DNA of 12,729 nucleotides, taken from the NCBI GenBank assembly GCA_041739035.1, contig JBGSOQ010000267.1, positions 1-12,729 on the forward strand, in the 5' to 3' direction. The notes below the pieces were generated by a model. That model made no database searches and was not told where the DNA came from. It worked only from the letters and a program-made list of their open reading frames with translations. Below are positions 1 to 6,886 of this stretch, in pieces. This DNA comes from XYD12-FULL-36-8 sp041739035. GTDB taxonomy: Bacteria; Bacteroidota; Ignavibacteria; Ignavibacteriales; Ignavibacteriaceae. The position numbers were made by a program, and so were the translations under genes. Each line of letters opens with the position of its first letter. Position 1 is the first letter of the stretch.

Positions 1-294
1 ATTGAATTCGCTTGTGAATACAATTGGTTTATCAACTGTACCTTCTGCCATTATCTTTCCGCCTGGCTTAATTATCAAGCTTCCATCAGTGGCATTCTCC
101 CCATAGATTACTGTTCCAGGTTCTATAGTTAATGTTGCACCCGACTGTACTCTTACTAAGCCGCTTAGCAAGTATGTCTTATCTGCTGTCAACGTTAAAT
201 CACTAGTGATGTCACCTGATAAAATAACATCTTGAGCAGACGTTATACCCGCCATTGTAAAAAAAACCAAAAAAAGAATTAGAGTCTTCCTCAT
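1..294 (-). CDS. Secreted protein with beta-structure repeats, N-terminal part only (runs off the window)
   Basis: The first 98 codons are visible; the frame is open to base 1. The start ATG (294-292) follows a good ribosome binding site, AAGGAG with a 5-base spacer (305-300). Residues 1-20 form a clear signal peptide: basic MRKT, a hydrophobic run LILFLVFF, and a likely cleavage site ITSA/QD. The mature part has short alternating beta-type segments rich in G, T and V: LTLTADKTYLLSG, then SGATLTIEPGTVIYG, GSLIIKPGGKIMAEGT and KPIVFTSEF. This pattern is typical of the N-terminus of long secreted proteins of Bacteroidetes and Ignavibacteria, which often resemble parallel beta-helices and may carry a type IX secretion signal at the far end. 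That end lies outside the window. Only 46 bases separate it from the TonB-dependent receptor upstream, so the two are probably co-transcribed and share the Pho-type promoter. Its function is not known; an export or surface role is inferred from the signal peptide. Confidence 0.82.
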   Translation of the reverse strand, partial: MRKTLILFLVFFTMAGITSAQDVILSGDITSDLTLTADKTYLLSGLVRVQSGATLTIEPGTVIYGENATDGSLIIKPGGKIMAEGTVDKPIVFTSEFN

Positions 295-340
295 TATGTC
301 TCCTTATTAAATTAATAGATTATTAGTTTTTGCATTAGCA

Positions 341-3133
341 TTAAAATTTATATGAAAGTCCGACAGATATTTCTCTTCCAACTTTTTCAATTTCCGAAAC
401 TTTATCACCTACCGGTGATTGCTGAATTAAAATTCTTTCTTGATTTAATAAATCACGAATTGTAAGCTTAAGTGCAAAGTTGTAAAGCAGGCTTTTTGAT
501 ATCGAAAAGTCGATTAGATCAATTGGTTTTTCCAAAATGTTACCTAATTGACTCGATCCAACTTTTTGTATTCTCTGACCTACTTTGTTATAAACAAATG
601 AACTATTCAAGCCAAGACCTATATTATCATAGTATAAACCTAAGTTAAAGATGTAAGGCGCCTGTCCTTGCAATGCTCTTTCGCCTTCTTGAAAACCATT
701 ATTTTGCATTTCTACTTTAGAAGTAATTAAGCTTGCATTACCAACAAATGAAAAATTAGGTAGAATAAAATCGAGAGATTTTCTTAATTCGATTTCGACA
801 CCGTAGTTGTTAGCTAATTTTGCATTTTCAAAAGTTCTAATCGGCTCATTTGCAGAAGCCTGTAAAACCTCTTCAATAGGATCCCGAAATCTTTTATAAA
901 AGAAGCTTACTGCTATCAACTCTCCGGGTGCGGGGTACATCTCCAATCGAAGATCGTAATTGTTAACTAAAGTTCTTTTAAGATCCGGATTTCCTTGTAT
1001 TAATTCATTATCGATGAAATCAAAATATGTGAATGGAGCAAGTTCTCTGAATTCTGGGCGTGCAAGCGTTATACTATATGCACCTCTTAAATTGATCCAA
1101 TCATTGATTATATATGTCAGATTAAGGCTTGGAAGAATATCATCATAATTCGCATCTACATCTATGCTGTCCCCATTATTACTTAGAGAAGTCAACTTCT
1201 GATTAGAATTTTCGTATCGTGCTCCTACTGCAATTTTAAGTCTCTGAAACACAGTAGCATCAGCCATTATGTAACCTGCATTTATTAGTTGGCCGGATGT
1301 ATAACTATCGGAAGGTTTGGTGATTTCTGAAACTTGAATAAATTTGCTGTTAATGTTTTGGTCAACAAAAATATTTTCCACTGGTCCTTGCAGTACACTG
1401 TCTTCGTATTGAAAATTACCGCCTGCAATATTTCTAAATCCGAAAGTTCGTGCCGTAAAATCTCTATCCTTATTATCATGAAGATAACCGACTTTTATTT
1501 TGGGTAATTCCGGATTTTCAAATATTTGAAATCCAAGATCGAAATTACCGCTATAGTTTTGATCATTCAGCTCTCCATAGAATCTTGTTACAAGAGATTG
1601 ATCCAATTGAAACCTTAATGGTTCGGAGGGATCTTCAATACTTCTTCCATAAATGTATCTTCGACCGTCCGGTTCATTTCTTTTTGATCTTGAATAGCTT
1701 AAATTCCAATCCACACCTAAGCCTTGTAAAACATTACTAAATTGATGCTGCCCAATTAATTGATTTGAAAAGAGTAATCGGGAAACGTAGTTAAAAGATG
1801 TAATATCACGGTATTGATCTGCATATCTATAATCACCCTCGTACAATGTAGAAATGTCGTTGGCATTCTGATTATATACATTCTTCAAGCTGATCTTGTT
1901 AGTTTTATCAAACTTATAGCTAAGATTCAACAAACCTCCCCACATAACTGAATTATCGTAGCTGAATCCTTTATAATTGTATCGCGCTCCCGAAAAGTCA
2001 TAAAAATTCTTTTCAAGTTCTTTCACTTCACTTTTATTAGAATATGTTAAAGAACCGATATAGCCGAACACATTACCATCTCCCACTTCCAGCTTATTTC
2101 CAATATCAAGTTTTAATGAACCATTCATTGGAGCACTTTTAGAAGTTGTTTTCCAATCATTGCCAAAAGATTTTGTAATTTCATTTAATTCAGCATCGGT
2201 ATAATTACCCCTTGCAATTTTGGTTGATGTAATTGTTCCGGGCATATCTCGGGTTCCGTCGTCAAATCCAAGAAAATCCCTTTTGCCGCCTCTATAAGAA
2301 ATAAATGATTTTCCAGTTGTGAGAGTGTTGTATCCAGTAGAAGCACTGAAATCAAAAATAAATCTTGAAGGAAATTCTATAGTATTTATTTGAACAAGTC
2401 CACCGGAAAAATCCGCTGGTTTATCTGGAGAAAATGTTTTTGCAGTAATTACATTCTCGATTAAACTCGCCGGAAACATATCATAAGAAAAACTTTTCTT
2501 TTCAGGATCAGTGCTTGGCAAGTTTGCTCCATTTAACATTGTATTGTTATAACGATCTGAAACACCTCTAATAAATGCATATTTTCCATCTGATATAGTA
2601 ACACCGGTCATTCTTTTAAGAATATCTGTTCCGTCTGATGAGTTATTTTTTTTAATTAACTCCGCACTGACGCCATCCATAATATTGGAGGAGTTTTTCT
2701 GAATTTTAAGAACATTTGCCTCAGTGTTTTTTAAAGCTTCGGCTGTTACTACAACCTCTTGTAATTCTGTAGATGCCGGTGCTAACGAAATGTTAAGTGT
2801 AGTAACTTCATCCGATTTAACTGCTACTTTTTCGATTACCATGTTTTGGTATGAAACATAAGAGATTTTGAGCGAGTATGTTCCGGGATCAAGATTTTTA
2901 ATAGAATAATTTCCATCTATATCTGTAGATGATCCAGTTGTTGTACCGACTACCAGAATATTCGCTCCAATTAATTCTTCATTATTAGATTTGTCAGTGA
3001 TTTTACCTGATATTGTACCTTTACCTTGTCCAAAAGTTTGGACGAAAGCGAAAAGCAGTACGATACCTAATAATAAAATCAGTTTTGGTTTGAACATGAA
3101 AACACACGAATTTGAATGAATTTTGTTAAACAT
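341..3133 (-). CDS. TonB-dependent outer-membrane receptor with carboxypeptidase-regulatory-like N-domain
   Basis: An outer-membrane beta-barrel that would take up a ligand using TonB energy. Residues 1-35 are a signal peptide with a long basic n-region and a hydrophobic core at about 18-31. Residues 38-117 form a carboxypeptidase-regulatory-like beta sandwich (ISGKITDKSNNEELIGANI, then DIDGNYSIKNLDPGTYSL). A TonB-box-like segment LQEVVVTAE is at 124-132. The plug domain spans about 137-255 and includes FIRGVSDRYNNTMLNGANLP and FSGGLVQINT, the signature of a plug subfamily with the DRYN..LNG..LPS motif. The barrel follows and ends in the aromatic SYKF expected of a barrel substrate. The first ATG is chosen because AGGAG lies 6 bases upstream; the internal ATG at codon 13 has no ribosome binding site. 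No SusD-like partner is seen, but the next gene is truncated. The ligand is unknown; the Pho-type box upstream suggests phosphate or a phosphorus compound, by inference. Confidence 0.95.
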   Translation of the reverse strand: MFNKIHSNSCVFMFKPKLILLLGIVLLFAFVQTFGQGKGTISGKITDKSNNEELIGANILVVGTTTGSSTDIDGNYSIKNLDPGTYSLKISYVSYQNMVIEKVAVKSDEVTTLNISLAPASTELQEVVVTAEALKNTEANVLKIQKNSSNIMDGVSAELIKKNNSSDGTDILKRMTGVTISDGKYAFIRGVSDRYNNTMLNGANLPSTDPEKKSFSYDMFPASLIENVITAKTFSPDKPADFSGGLVQINTIEFPSRFIFDFSASTGYNTLTTGKSFISYRGGKRDFLGFDDGTRDMPGTITSTKIARGNYTDAELNEITKSFGNDWKTTSKSAPMNGSLKLDIGNKLEVGDGNVFGYIGSLTYSNKSEVKELEKNFYDFSGARYNYKGFSYDNSVMWGGLLNLSYKFDKTNKISLKNVYNQNANDISTLYEGDYRYADQYRDITSFNYVSRLLFSNQLIGQHQFSNVLQGLGVDWNLSYSRSKRNEPDGRRYIYGRSIEDPSEPLRFQLDQSLVTRFYGELNDQNYSGNFDLGFQIFENPELPKIKVGYLHDNKDRDFTARTFGFRNIAGGNFQYEDSVLQGPVENIFVDQNINSKFIQVSEITKPSDSYTSGQLINAGYIMADATVFQRLKIAVGARYENSNQKLTSLSNNGDSIDVDANYDDILPSLNLTYIINDWINLRGAYSITLARPEFRELAPFTYFDFIDNELIQGNPDLKRTLVNNYDLRLEMYPAPGELIAVSFFYKRFRDPIEEVLQASANEPIRTFENAKLANNYGVEIELRKSLDFILPNFSFVGNASLITSKVEMQNNGFQEGERALQGQAPYIFNLGLYYDNIGLGLNSSFVYNKVGQRIQKVGSSQLGNILEKPIDLIDFSISKSLLYNFALKLTIRDLLNQERILIQQSPVGDKVSEIEKVGREISVGLSYKF

Positions 3134-3139
3134 CTCTCT

Positions 3140-3144
3140 CTCCT
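3140..3144 (-). promoter_or_regulatory. Ribosome binding site of the TonB-dependent receptor
   Basis: AGGAG on the minus strand, 6 bases before the ATG at 3133. It decides the start: the alternative ATG at 3097, which would give a more conventional signal peptide, has no such site. Confidence 0.75.
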
Positions 3145-3179
3145 AAAAAGAAAATAGTTTATTAAATTTTTCGACCGCC

Positions 3180-3187
3180 CAAAGTTA
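3180..3187 (-). promoter_or_regulatory. Putative -7 promoter element of the TonB-receptor gene
   Basis: The minus strand reads TAACTTTG, a full match to the TAnnTTTG element used by the primary sigma factor of Bacteroidetes. It sits 9 bases downstream of the last Pho-type repeat (ending at 3197), so the repeat array takes the place of a -33 element, as in PhoB-activated promoters. The implied transcript starts near 3175, giving a leader of about 40 bases. No experimental support is available. Confidence 0.6.
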
Positions 3188-3196
3188 GGTTTTGAA

Positions 3197-3236
3197 TGTT
3201 AAGAGAATATTAAGGGAATGTTAAGAAATTGTTAAG
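3197..3236 (-). promoter_or_regulatory. Pho-type operator: four direct repeats spaced 11 bp
   Basis: Read on the minus strand toward the receptor gene, the repeats are CTTAACA (3236-3230), CTTAACA (3225-3219), CTTAATA (3214-3208) and CTTAACA (3203-3197), each separated by 4 bases, so the period is exactly 11 bp. E. coli PhoB binds 7-bp direct repeats with 4-bp spacers, and the Bacillus PhoP box is built from TTAACA-like repeats at the same period. Both spacing and sequence therefore fit a phosphate-starvation response regulator. The regulator itself is not in the window. Confidence 0.72.
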
Positions 3237-3549
3237 TCTTTTGGAGAAAAGTCAATTTTTGAAGAAAAAGAAGAAATGTGGGTTTATCTAATAATATCTT
3301 CTGTCCCAAAGTGAACTGATTTGCTCTTTTTTTATATTTTTTTTTCCATCTATGAATAGAATCCAATCAATGCAATTTTTGTATAAACCATTAGGATTTT
3401 TCCGCTAACTAAAGAATAGATATCTGCTAATAAAATATGAATCGTTTCTAACATTTTCTATTGAGGGGCTTATATAATTAATCAAGAATTAAGAACACTG
3501 TATCAGTGAACAGCTATTTTTTTGCTGATGGAATTCTAAATGCTAACGA
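3237..3549. other. Intergenic stretch between the lipid operon and the TonB-receptor promoter
   Basis: This stretch lies between the end of the glycosyltransferase gene (3550) and the Pho-type repeats. It holds a short inverted repeat, CACTG/CAGTG with a 3-base loop (3496-3508), and a weaker CAGC/GCTG pair (3511-3527) with a T-rich loop. Either might help end the lipid operon transcript, but neither is followed by a clean U-run on the minus strand, so no terminator is called. T-rich runs occur at 3325-3346. A 34-codon minus-strand frame (3454-3350) has no ribosome binding site. Nothing else is recognisable. Confidence 0.4.
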
Positions 3550-4689
3550 CTATCCATTATTTAGCATCAAATACTCAGTGACTTCTTTAACACCATTATT
3601 TATCTTTTCCTTTACGATATTGTCTCTGTAAAAAACATTAAGTTTTTGATCTCCTATCAGGCTTTTTATTACCTTTGGCAGTTTGTAAACATGCGGCTCA
3701 TAAATACCCAGCTTCTTGTTTATTATATAATCAACATTACCTTGTTCCTGTTCCCAAATATAATCAATCACAATCGGTACTTTTTTTAGGTTTAAGATTT
3801 CCATAATTGTTGAAGCACCACATTTTGTGATCACAATATCGGAAATATTTATCAACTCGTAAATAATATCAACGTAGCCATAAATTTTTAGATTATCTGC
3901 TTTGTATATTTTCTTTTGTTCCTCTGCTTCCTTTTTTAGAACTTTATTCTTACCGCAGACTATTCCTATTTCAGTATTTATGTCAGCCTTAAGTATTTCC
4001 CGCAATAATTTTTCCCCTTTTGGCACTCCATCTCCACCACCGAGAATAAGAACCATTTTTTTAGCTGGATTGTACTCCAATGCCTTCTTAGTTGAAACTA
4101 CTTCGTTTTCTGAAAGAGTTTTTGAAAATTTATCATCTACTGGAAAATTAAAACGCTTAATTCTGTGACCCTTTTTCATTTTATTAATTTTACTTTCCAA
4201 TTCATCGCTGAAAACGATGAAGTTCAACTGCTTAGCTTGAAACCATAGCGGGTGCGGACTAAAGGGATCTGTTATCAGCACTTTCACAGGAATGGAAAGC
4301 TTGTTCTTCTTTAAGATTTTGAGAATCGGTATGATGCAAAAAAAATGGAAGATGACAATTTTATCAGGTTTTTCTTTTATAATTTCAGTCTCCAGGTATT
4401 TCCGCATAAATAGACTAACTAAGTTGCTTGTAATTTTTGCAATAATTGGAATTTTGTGAAGTGCATAAAGGAATTCGAAGAACCATCTGCCAGTATATTG
4501 AAGAATCCCATATCCGTCTTCTATAATAAATTGAACCCAGCGCGGCGACTTTTCGAAACCATATACTAACCGAGGTTCAGCAATGTCTGAATAGTTTTTG
4601 TTCATAAAATTTGAGATTGCTCTTGCTGGAGCAAGATGTCCACCACCGGTTTTTAGGAATACAAATAGATATTTTTTCTTTGTGCTCAT
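3550..4689 (-). CDS. MGDG-synthase-like glycosyltransferase (GT28 type)
   Basis: A GT-B-fold enzyme of the family that includes plant monogalactosyldiacylglycerol synthase, Bacillus UgtP and MurG. The expected reaction is transfer of a hexose from a UDP-sugar to diacylglycerol at the inner face of the membrane. In the 379-residue protein the acceptor-side loop TGGGH is at 14-18, TDPFSPHPLWF at 140-150 corresponds to the family's TD..xxHxxW stretch, LGGGDG at 216-221 opens the donor domain, and GYVD at 271-274, TKCGASTIMEIL at 288-299 and EQEQGN at 313-318 form the nucleotide-sugar site. The ATG at 4689 is preferred over an adjacent in-frame TTG. It begins 6 bases after the stop of the preceding gene, so it is the last gene of the four-gene operon. 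Related enzymes in non-photosynthetic bacteria, such as Agrobacterium Pgt, make glycolipids under phosphate starvation, which fits the operator upstream of this operon. Sugar and acceptor cannot be read from sequence. Confidence 0.87.
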   Translation of the reverse strand: MSTKKKYLFVFLKTGGGHLAPARAISNFMNKNYSDIAEPRLVYGFEKSPRWVQFIIEDGYGILQYTGRWFFEFLYALHKIPIIAKITSNLVSLFMRKYLETEIIKEKPDKIVIFHFFCIIPILKILKKNKLSIPVKVLITDPFSPHPLWFQAKQLNFIVFSDELESKINKMKKGHRIKRFNFPVDDKFSKTLSENEVVSTKKALEYNPAKKMVLILGGGDGVPKGEKLLREILKADINTEIGIVCGKNKVLKKEAEEQKKIYKADNLKIYGYVDIIYELINISDIVITKCGASTIMEILNLKKVPIVIDYIWEQEQGNVDYIINKKLGIYEPHVYKLPKVIKSLIGDQKLNVFYRDNIVKEKINNGVKEVTEYLMLNNG

Positions 4690-4695
4690 CAAATA

Positions 4696-6015
4696 TTATC
4701 TCATTACCGGATCAGTTTCTTTTTCTAGAAATCCGTTTTTAAGAATTTGTTTTATTTTATACGTGCCCAGCTTTCTTGCCTTCAAAAATCCATCCCAAGC
4801 AGACTCGGCTAGAGTACCTCTATCAAGTAAGTCGTACAACCACTGATCAGTGTATTGGGGATTTATTTGTTTGATGGCGGCCTGAATTTCCCTTAGCCAT
4901 TTCCTATTGAATTTTTCCTGTGATCCAATAACCGGACTCATAATTATTGGTATGCCTAATGCGCTATAAAATGAAAGCTCGCTTGGCTTGGTCCAAAGTA
5001 CATCGGTATGGTGCAAGGATTTGTTGAATAGTTCAAAATATTCGTGTAATGATTTTGAATGGATTATTGTTATGCTATTACCATCTGGATCAATATCTCT
5101 CTTAATTGTTTCGAAATAATTAAAAACTTCCTCCCTGATTCCTGTTACTAAGTTTAATTTAACTTCACCGGCTTTAATTTTTTTCTTTAAACTATTAGCT
5201 ATCATTCCTCCAATTTCTTTTTGCGCACCTGCACCTCCTACAGCATAGGTAATTGTAAGTTTTCTTTCATTCCTGAAAAGACAATTATTTTTTCCCAAAA
5301 AATGTTCCACATTTCTCCCATGCCGTGCCCAGAATTTACCTTTTGGATCAAGATAAAATAATCTTTGAGCAAGATCTTTTTTTAGCATAGAAAGATCTTC
5401 TCCTCCCAGCAATTCAGTAGGAAGCGGAAAACCGGTGAGATAAATTCTTTCTTCGGGAACACCATAAGCTTTTAATCTTTGTGCCGCCTTACCGCAGGGT
5501 GCAAAATATTCTATCCTGCTTTCCCATGGATGTTTTGCAACCCAAACTCGATTTATATCTGCATCGCAGATTATACAATAAATTTTTGGGAAACCCCTTT
5601 TATCAGCAGCAATAGCTGGCGCATAAAATGAAGTTACAAGCGGAAGAATTTTGGTAGAAATTTTTTCAAGCATTCCGCTGCACAATCCTTTTTCAATGGT
5701 TGACTCCAGCAGATTTACTTGGAAGGTAGTACTGGAAAGATTTCGCTGCGGATAAAACGATGGTATGTACATCAATGTATCAAGCATCGAAAATAAAGGT
5801 CGGCCAATGATCGGAATTCCCTTCGCTCTGGAAAAAAATTCGTAAGCATTTAATAATCTTTTCCAAAGTTTTTTTTCTGCTTTAGAAATATCTTCAGAGG
5901 AACCGACTGTAATTATCCCTTCCTCAGCAATATCTCTCAGAGGGTATACTGCTCGTTGATGTCCGTACCCCATATCTGCAGAGACAACCCAGGCTTTACT
6001 AGTTATTGTTTCCAT
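4696..6015 (-). CDS. Divergent GT-B-like glycosyltransferase
   Basis: A 439-residue protein that I do not recognise as a named family but that carries the landmarks of MGDG-synthase/MurG-like glycosyltransferases. SADMGYGHQRA at 12-22 matches the glycine-rich G.GH acceptor loop, CDADINRVWV at 150-159 aligns with the family's TD...xxW segment, and GVPEERIYLTGFPLP at 185-199 resembles the Gip..ki..tGiP linker. YAVGGAGAQ at 257-265 would open the donor domain, and TKPSELSFYSALGIPII at 342-358 with GSQEKFN at 364-370 looks like the UDP-sugar site. About 30 residues at 215-250 are an insertion not seen in the neighbouring enzyme. It sits between the phosphatase (8-base gap) and the second glycosyltransferase (6-base gap to its ATG), so coupled translation is likely. 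A role in glycolipid synthesis, perhaps as one of two successive sugar transfers, is inferred from context. The ribosome binding site is weak. An inactive partner subunit is possible. Confidence 0.72.
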   Translation of the reverse strand: METITSKAWVVSADMGYGHQRAVYPLRDIAEEGIITVGSSEDISKAEKKLWKRLLNAYEFFSRAKGIPIIGRPLFSMLDTLMYIPSFYPQRNLSSTTFQVNLLESTIEKGLCSGMLEKISTKILPLVTSFYAPAIAADKRGFPKIYCIICDADINRVWVAKHPWESRIEYFAPCGKAAQRLKAYGVPEERIYLTGFPLPTELLGGEDLSMLKKDLAQRLFYLDPKGKFWARHGRNVEHFLGKNNCLFRNERKLTITYAVGGAGAQKEIGGMIANSLKKKIKAGEVKLNLVTGIREEVFNYFETIKRDIDPDGNSITIIHSKSLHEYFELFNKSLHHTDVLWTKPSELSFYSALGIPIIMSPVIGSQEKFNRKWLREIQAAIKQINPQYTDQWLYDLLDRGTLAESAWDGFLKARKLGTYKIKQILKNGFLEKETDPVMR

Positions 6016-6023
6016 TTAAGTAT

Positions 6024-6848
6024 TTAATGTGAAGTGAGAACATATTCTAATTCGTTTAACTTTTTTTCATTCGATAAAATATCTTTAGAGTTTAATTCTT
6101 TTAAAACAACTGAATGAAGTTTAGGTGATGCCGCAATTATACTATTCCCTTTTAATGGTTCATTTCCATAGTAATCAGTTATCATTCCGCCAGCTCCATT
6201 TACTATTGGAACAAGTGCAGCCATATCCCAGAGAGTCATAATTGGATCAATCATAATATCGATAAAACCAGTTGCTAAAAGATAATAGCCGTAACAATCA
6301 CCCCAACCGCGATACATCCCCACCTTATGAATTAAATTACTGAACTTCTCTGAATTTTGGTACTTTTCAATATTCAAATGATCGGTAGTGATTAGTACAG
6401 TTTCAGAAAGTTTTGTGCAATCTCTAACCATTACTGGTATAGAATTTAATAATGCCGTTTTATTATCGCCGACAAGAAATTCATTTAAAATTGGTTGATT
6501 AAAAACTCCCAAAATTGGCTGATCATTTTTTAGTAAAGCAATAAGAGTCCCAAAAGTTACAGCGCCGCAAATAAAACTTTTAGTGCCGTCTATCGGGTCA
6601 AGCACCCATTTGTATTCTGAATTAGCGTAATGATTTCCGAATTCCTCTCCTATTATACCGTGATCTGGGAACTCTTTTAATATCGCTTCCCTCATTAATT
6701 CCTCAGCTTTTTTGTCCGCTATTGTGACAGGCGAGTTATCCTTCTTTTGTTCAATAGTAATTTGAGATCTAAAATATTTTTTTATGATCTCACCGCTGAT
6801 TGAAGAAAGATGCTTTGCAAATTTGTGAAATTCTAAGTGATCTGTCAT
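6024..6848 (-). CDS. Inositol-monophosphatase-family phosphatase (HisN-like)
   Basis: A magnesium-dependent, lithium-sensitive type phosphomonoesterase of 274 residues, the usual length. The metal-binding motifs are intact: IIGEEFG (65-71) with the acidic pair at 68-69, WVLDPIDGTKSF (81-92) with D84 and D87, and LWDMAALVPIVNGAGG (206-221) with D208. The segment TKSFICGAVTFGTLIALL and the later PILGVFNQP resemble the branch that contains histidinol-phosphate phosphatases, but this family also dephosphorylates inositol phosphate, sugar phosphates and nucleotides, so the substrate is open. There are no histidine biosynthesis genes nearby. It is the second gene of the operon, 38 bases after the acyltransferase and 8 bases before the glycosyltransferase. 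In that setting it may act on a phosphorylated headgroup or sugar intermediate, or simply recover phosphate; both are inference. Confidence 0.9.
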   Translation of the reverse strand: MTDHLEFHKFAKHLSSISGEIIKKYFRSQITIEQKKDNSPVTIADKKAEELMREAILKEFPDHGIIGEEFGNHYANSEYKWVLDPIDGTKSFICGAVTFGTLIALLKNDQPILGVFNQPILNEFLVGDNKTALLNSIPVMVRDCTKLSETVLITTDHLNIEKYQNSEKFSNLIHKVGMYRGWGDCYGYYLLATGFIDIMIDPIMTLWDMAALVPIVNGAGGMITDYYGNEPLKGNSIIAASPKLHSVVLKELNSKDILSNEKKLNELEYVLTSH

Positions 6849-6886
6849 GTAAATCGATTTCTATATTTATTATCCATTAACAGTTT

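Noticed and set aside
3350..3454. A 34-codon minus-strand open frame beginning with ATG at 3454
   Set aside because: It has no ribosome binding site, no recognisable motif, and lies in an A/T-rich intergenic region where such frames arise by chance.
3496..3527. Inverted repeats CACTG/CAGTG and CAGC/GCTG as a terminator of the lipid operon
   Set aside because: The stems are only 5 and 4 bp and no clean U-run follows on the minus strand, so they are noted in the intergenic entry but not called as a terminator.
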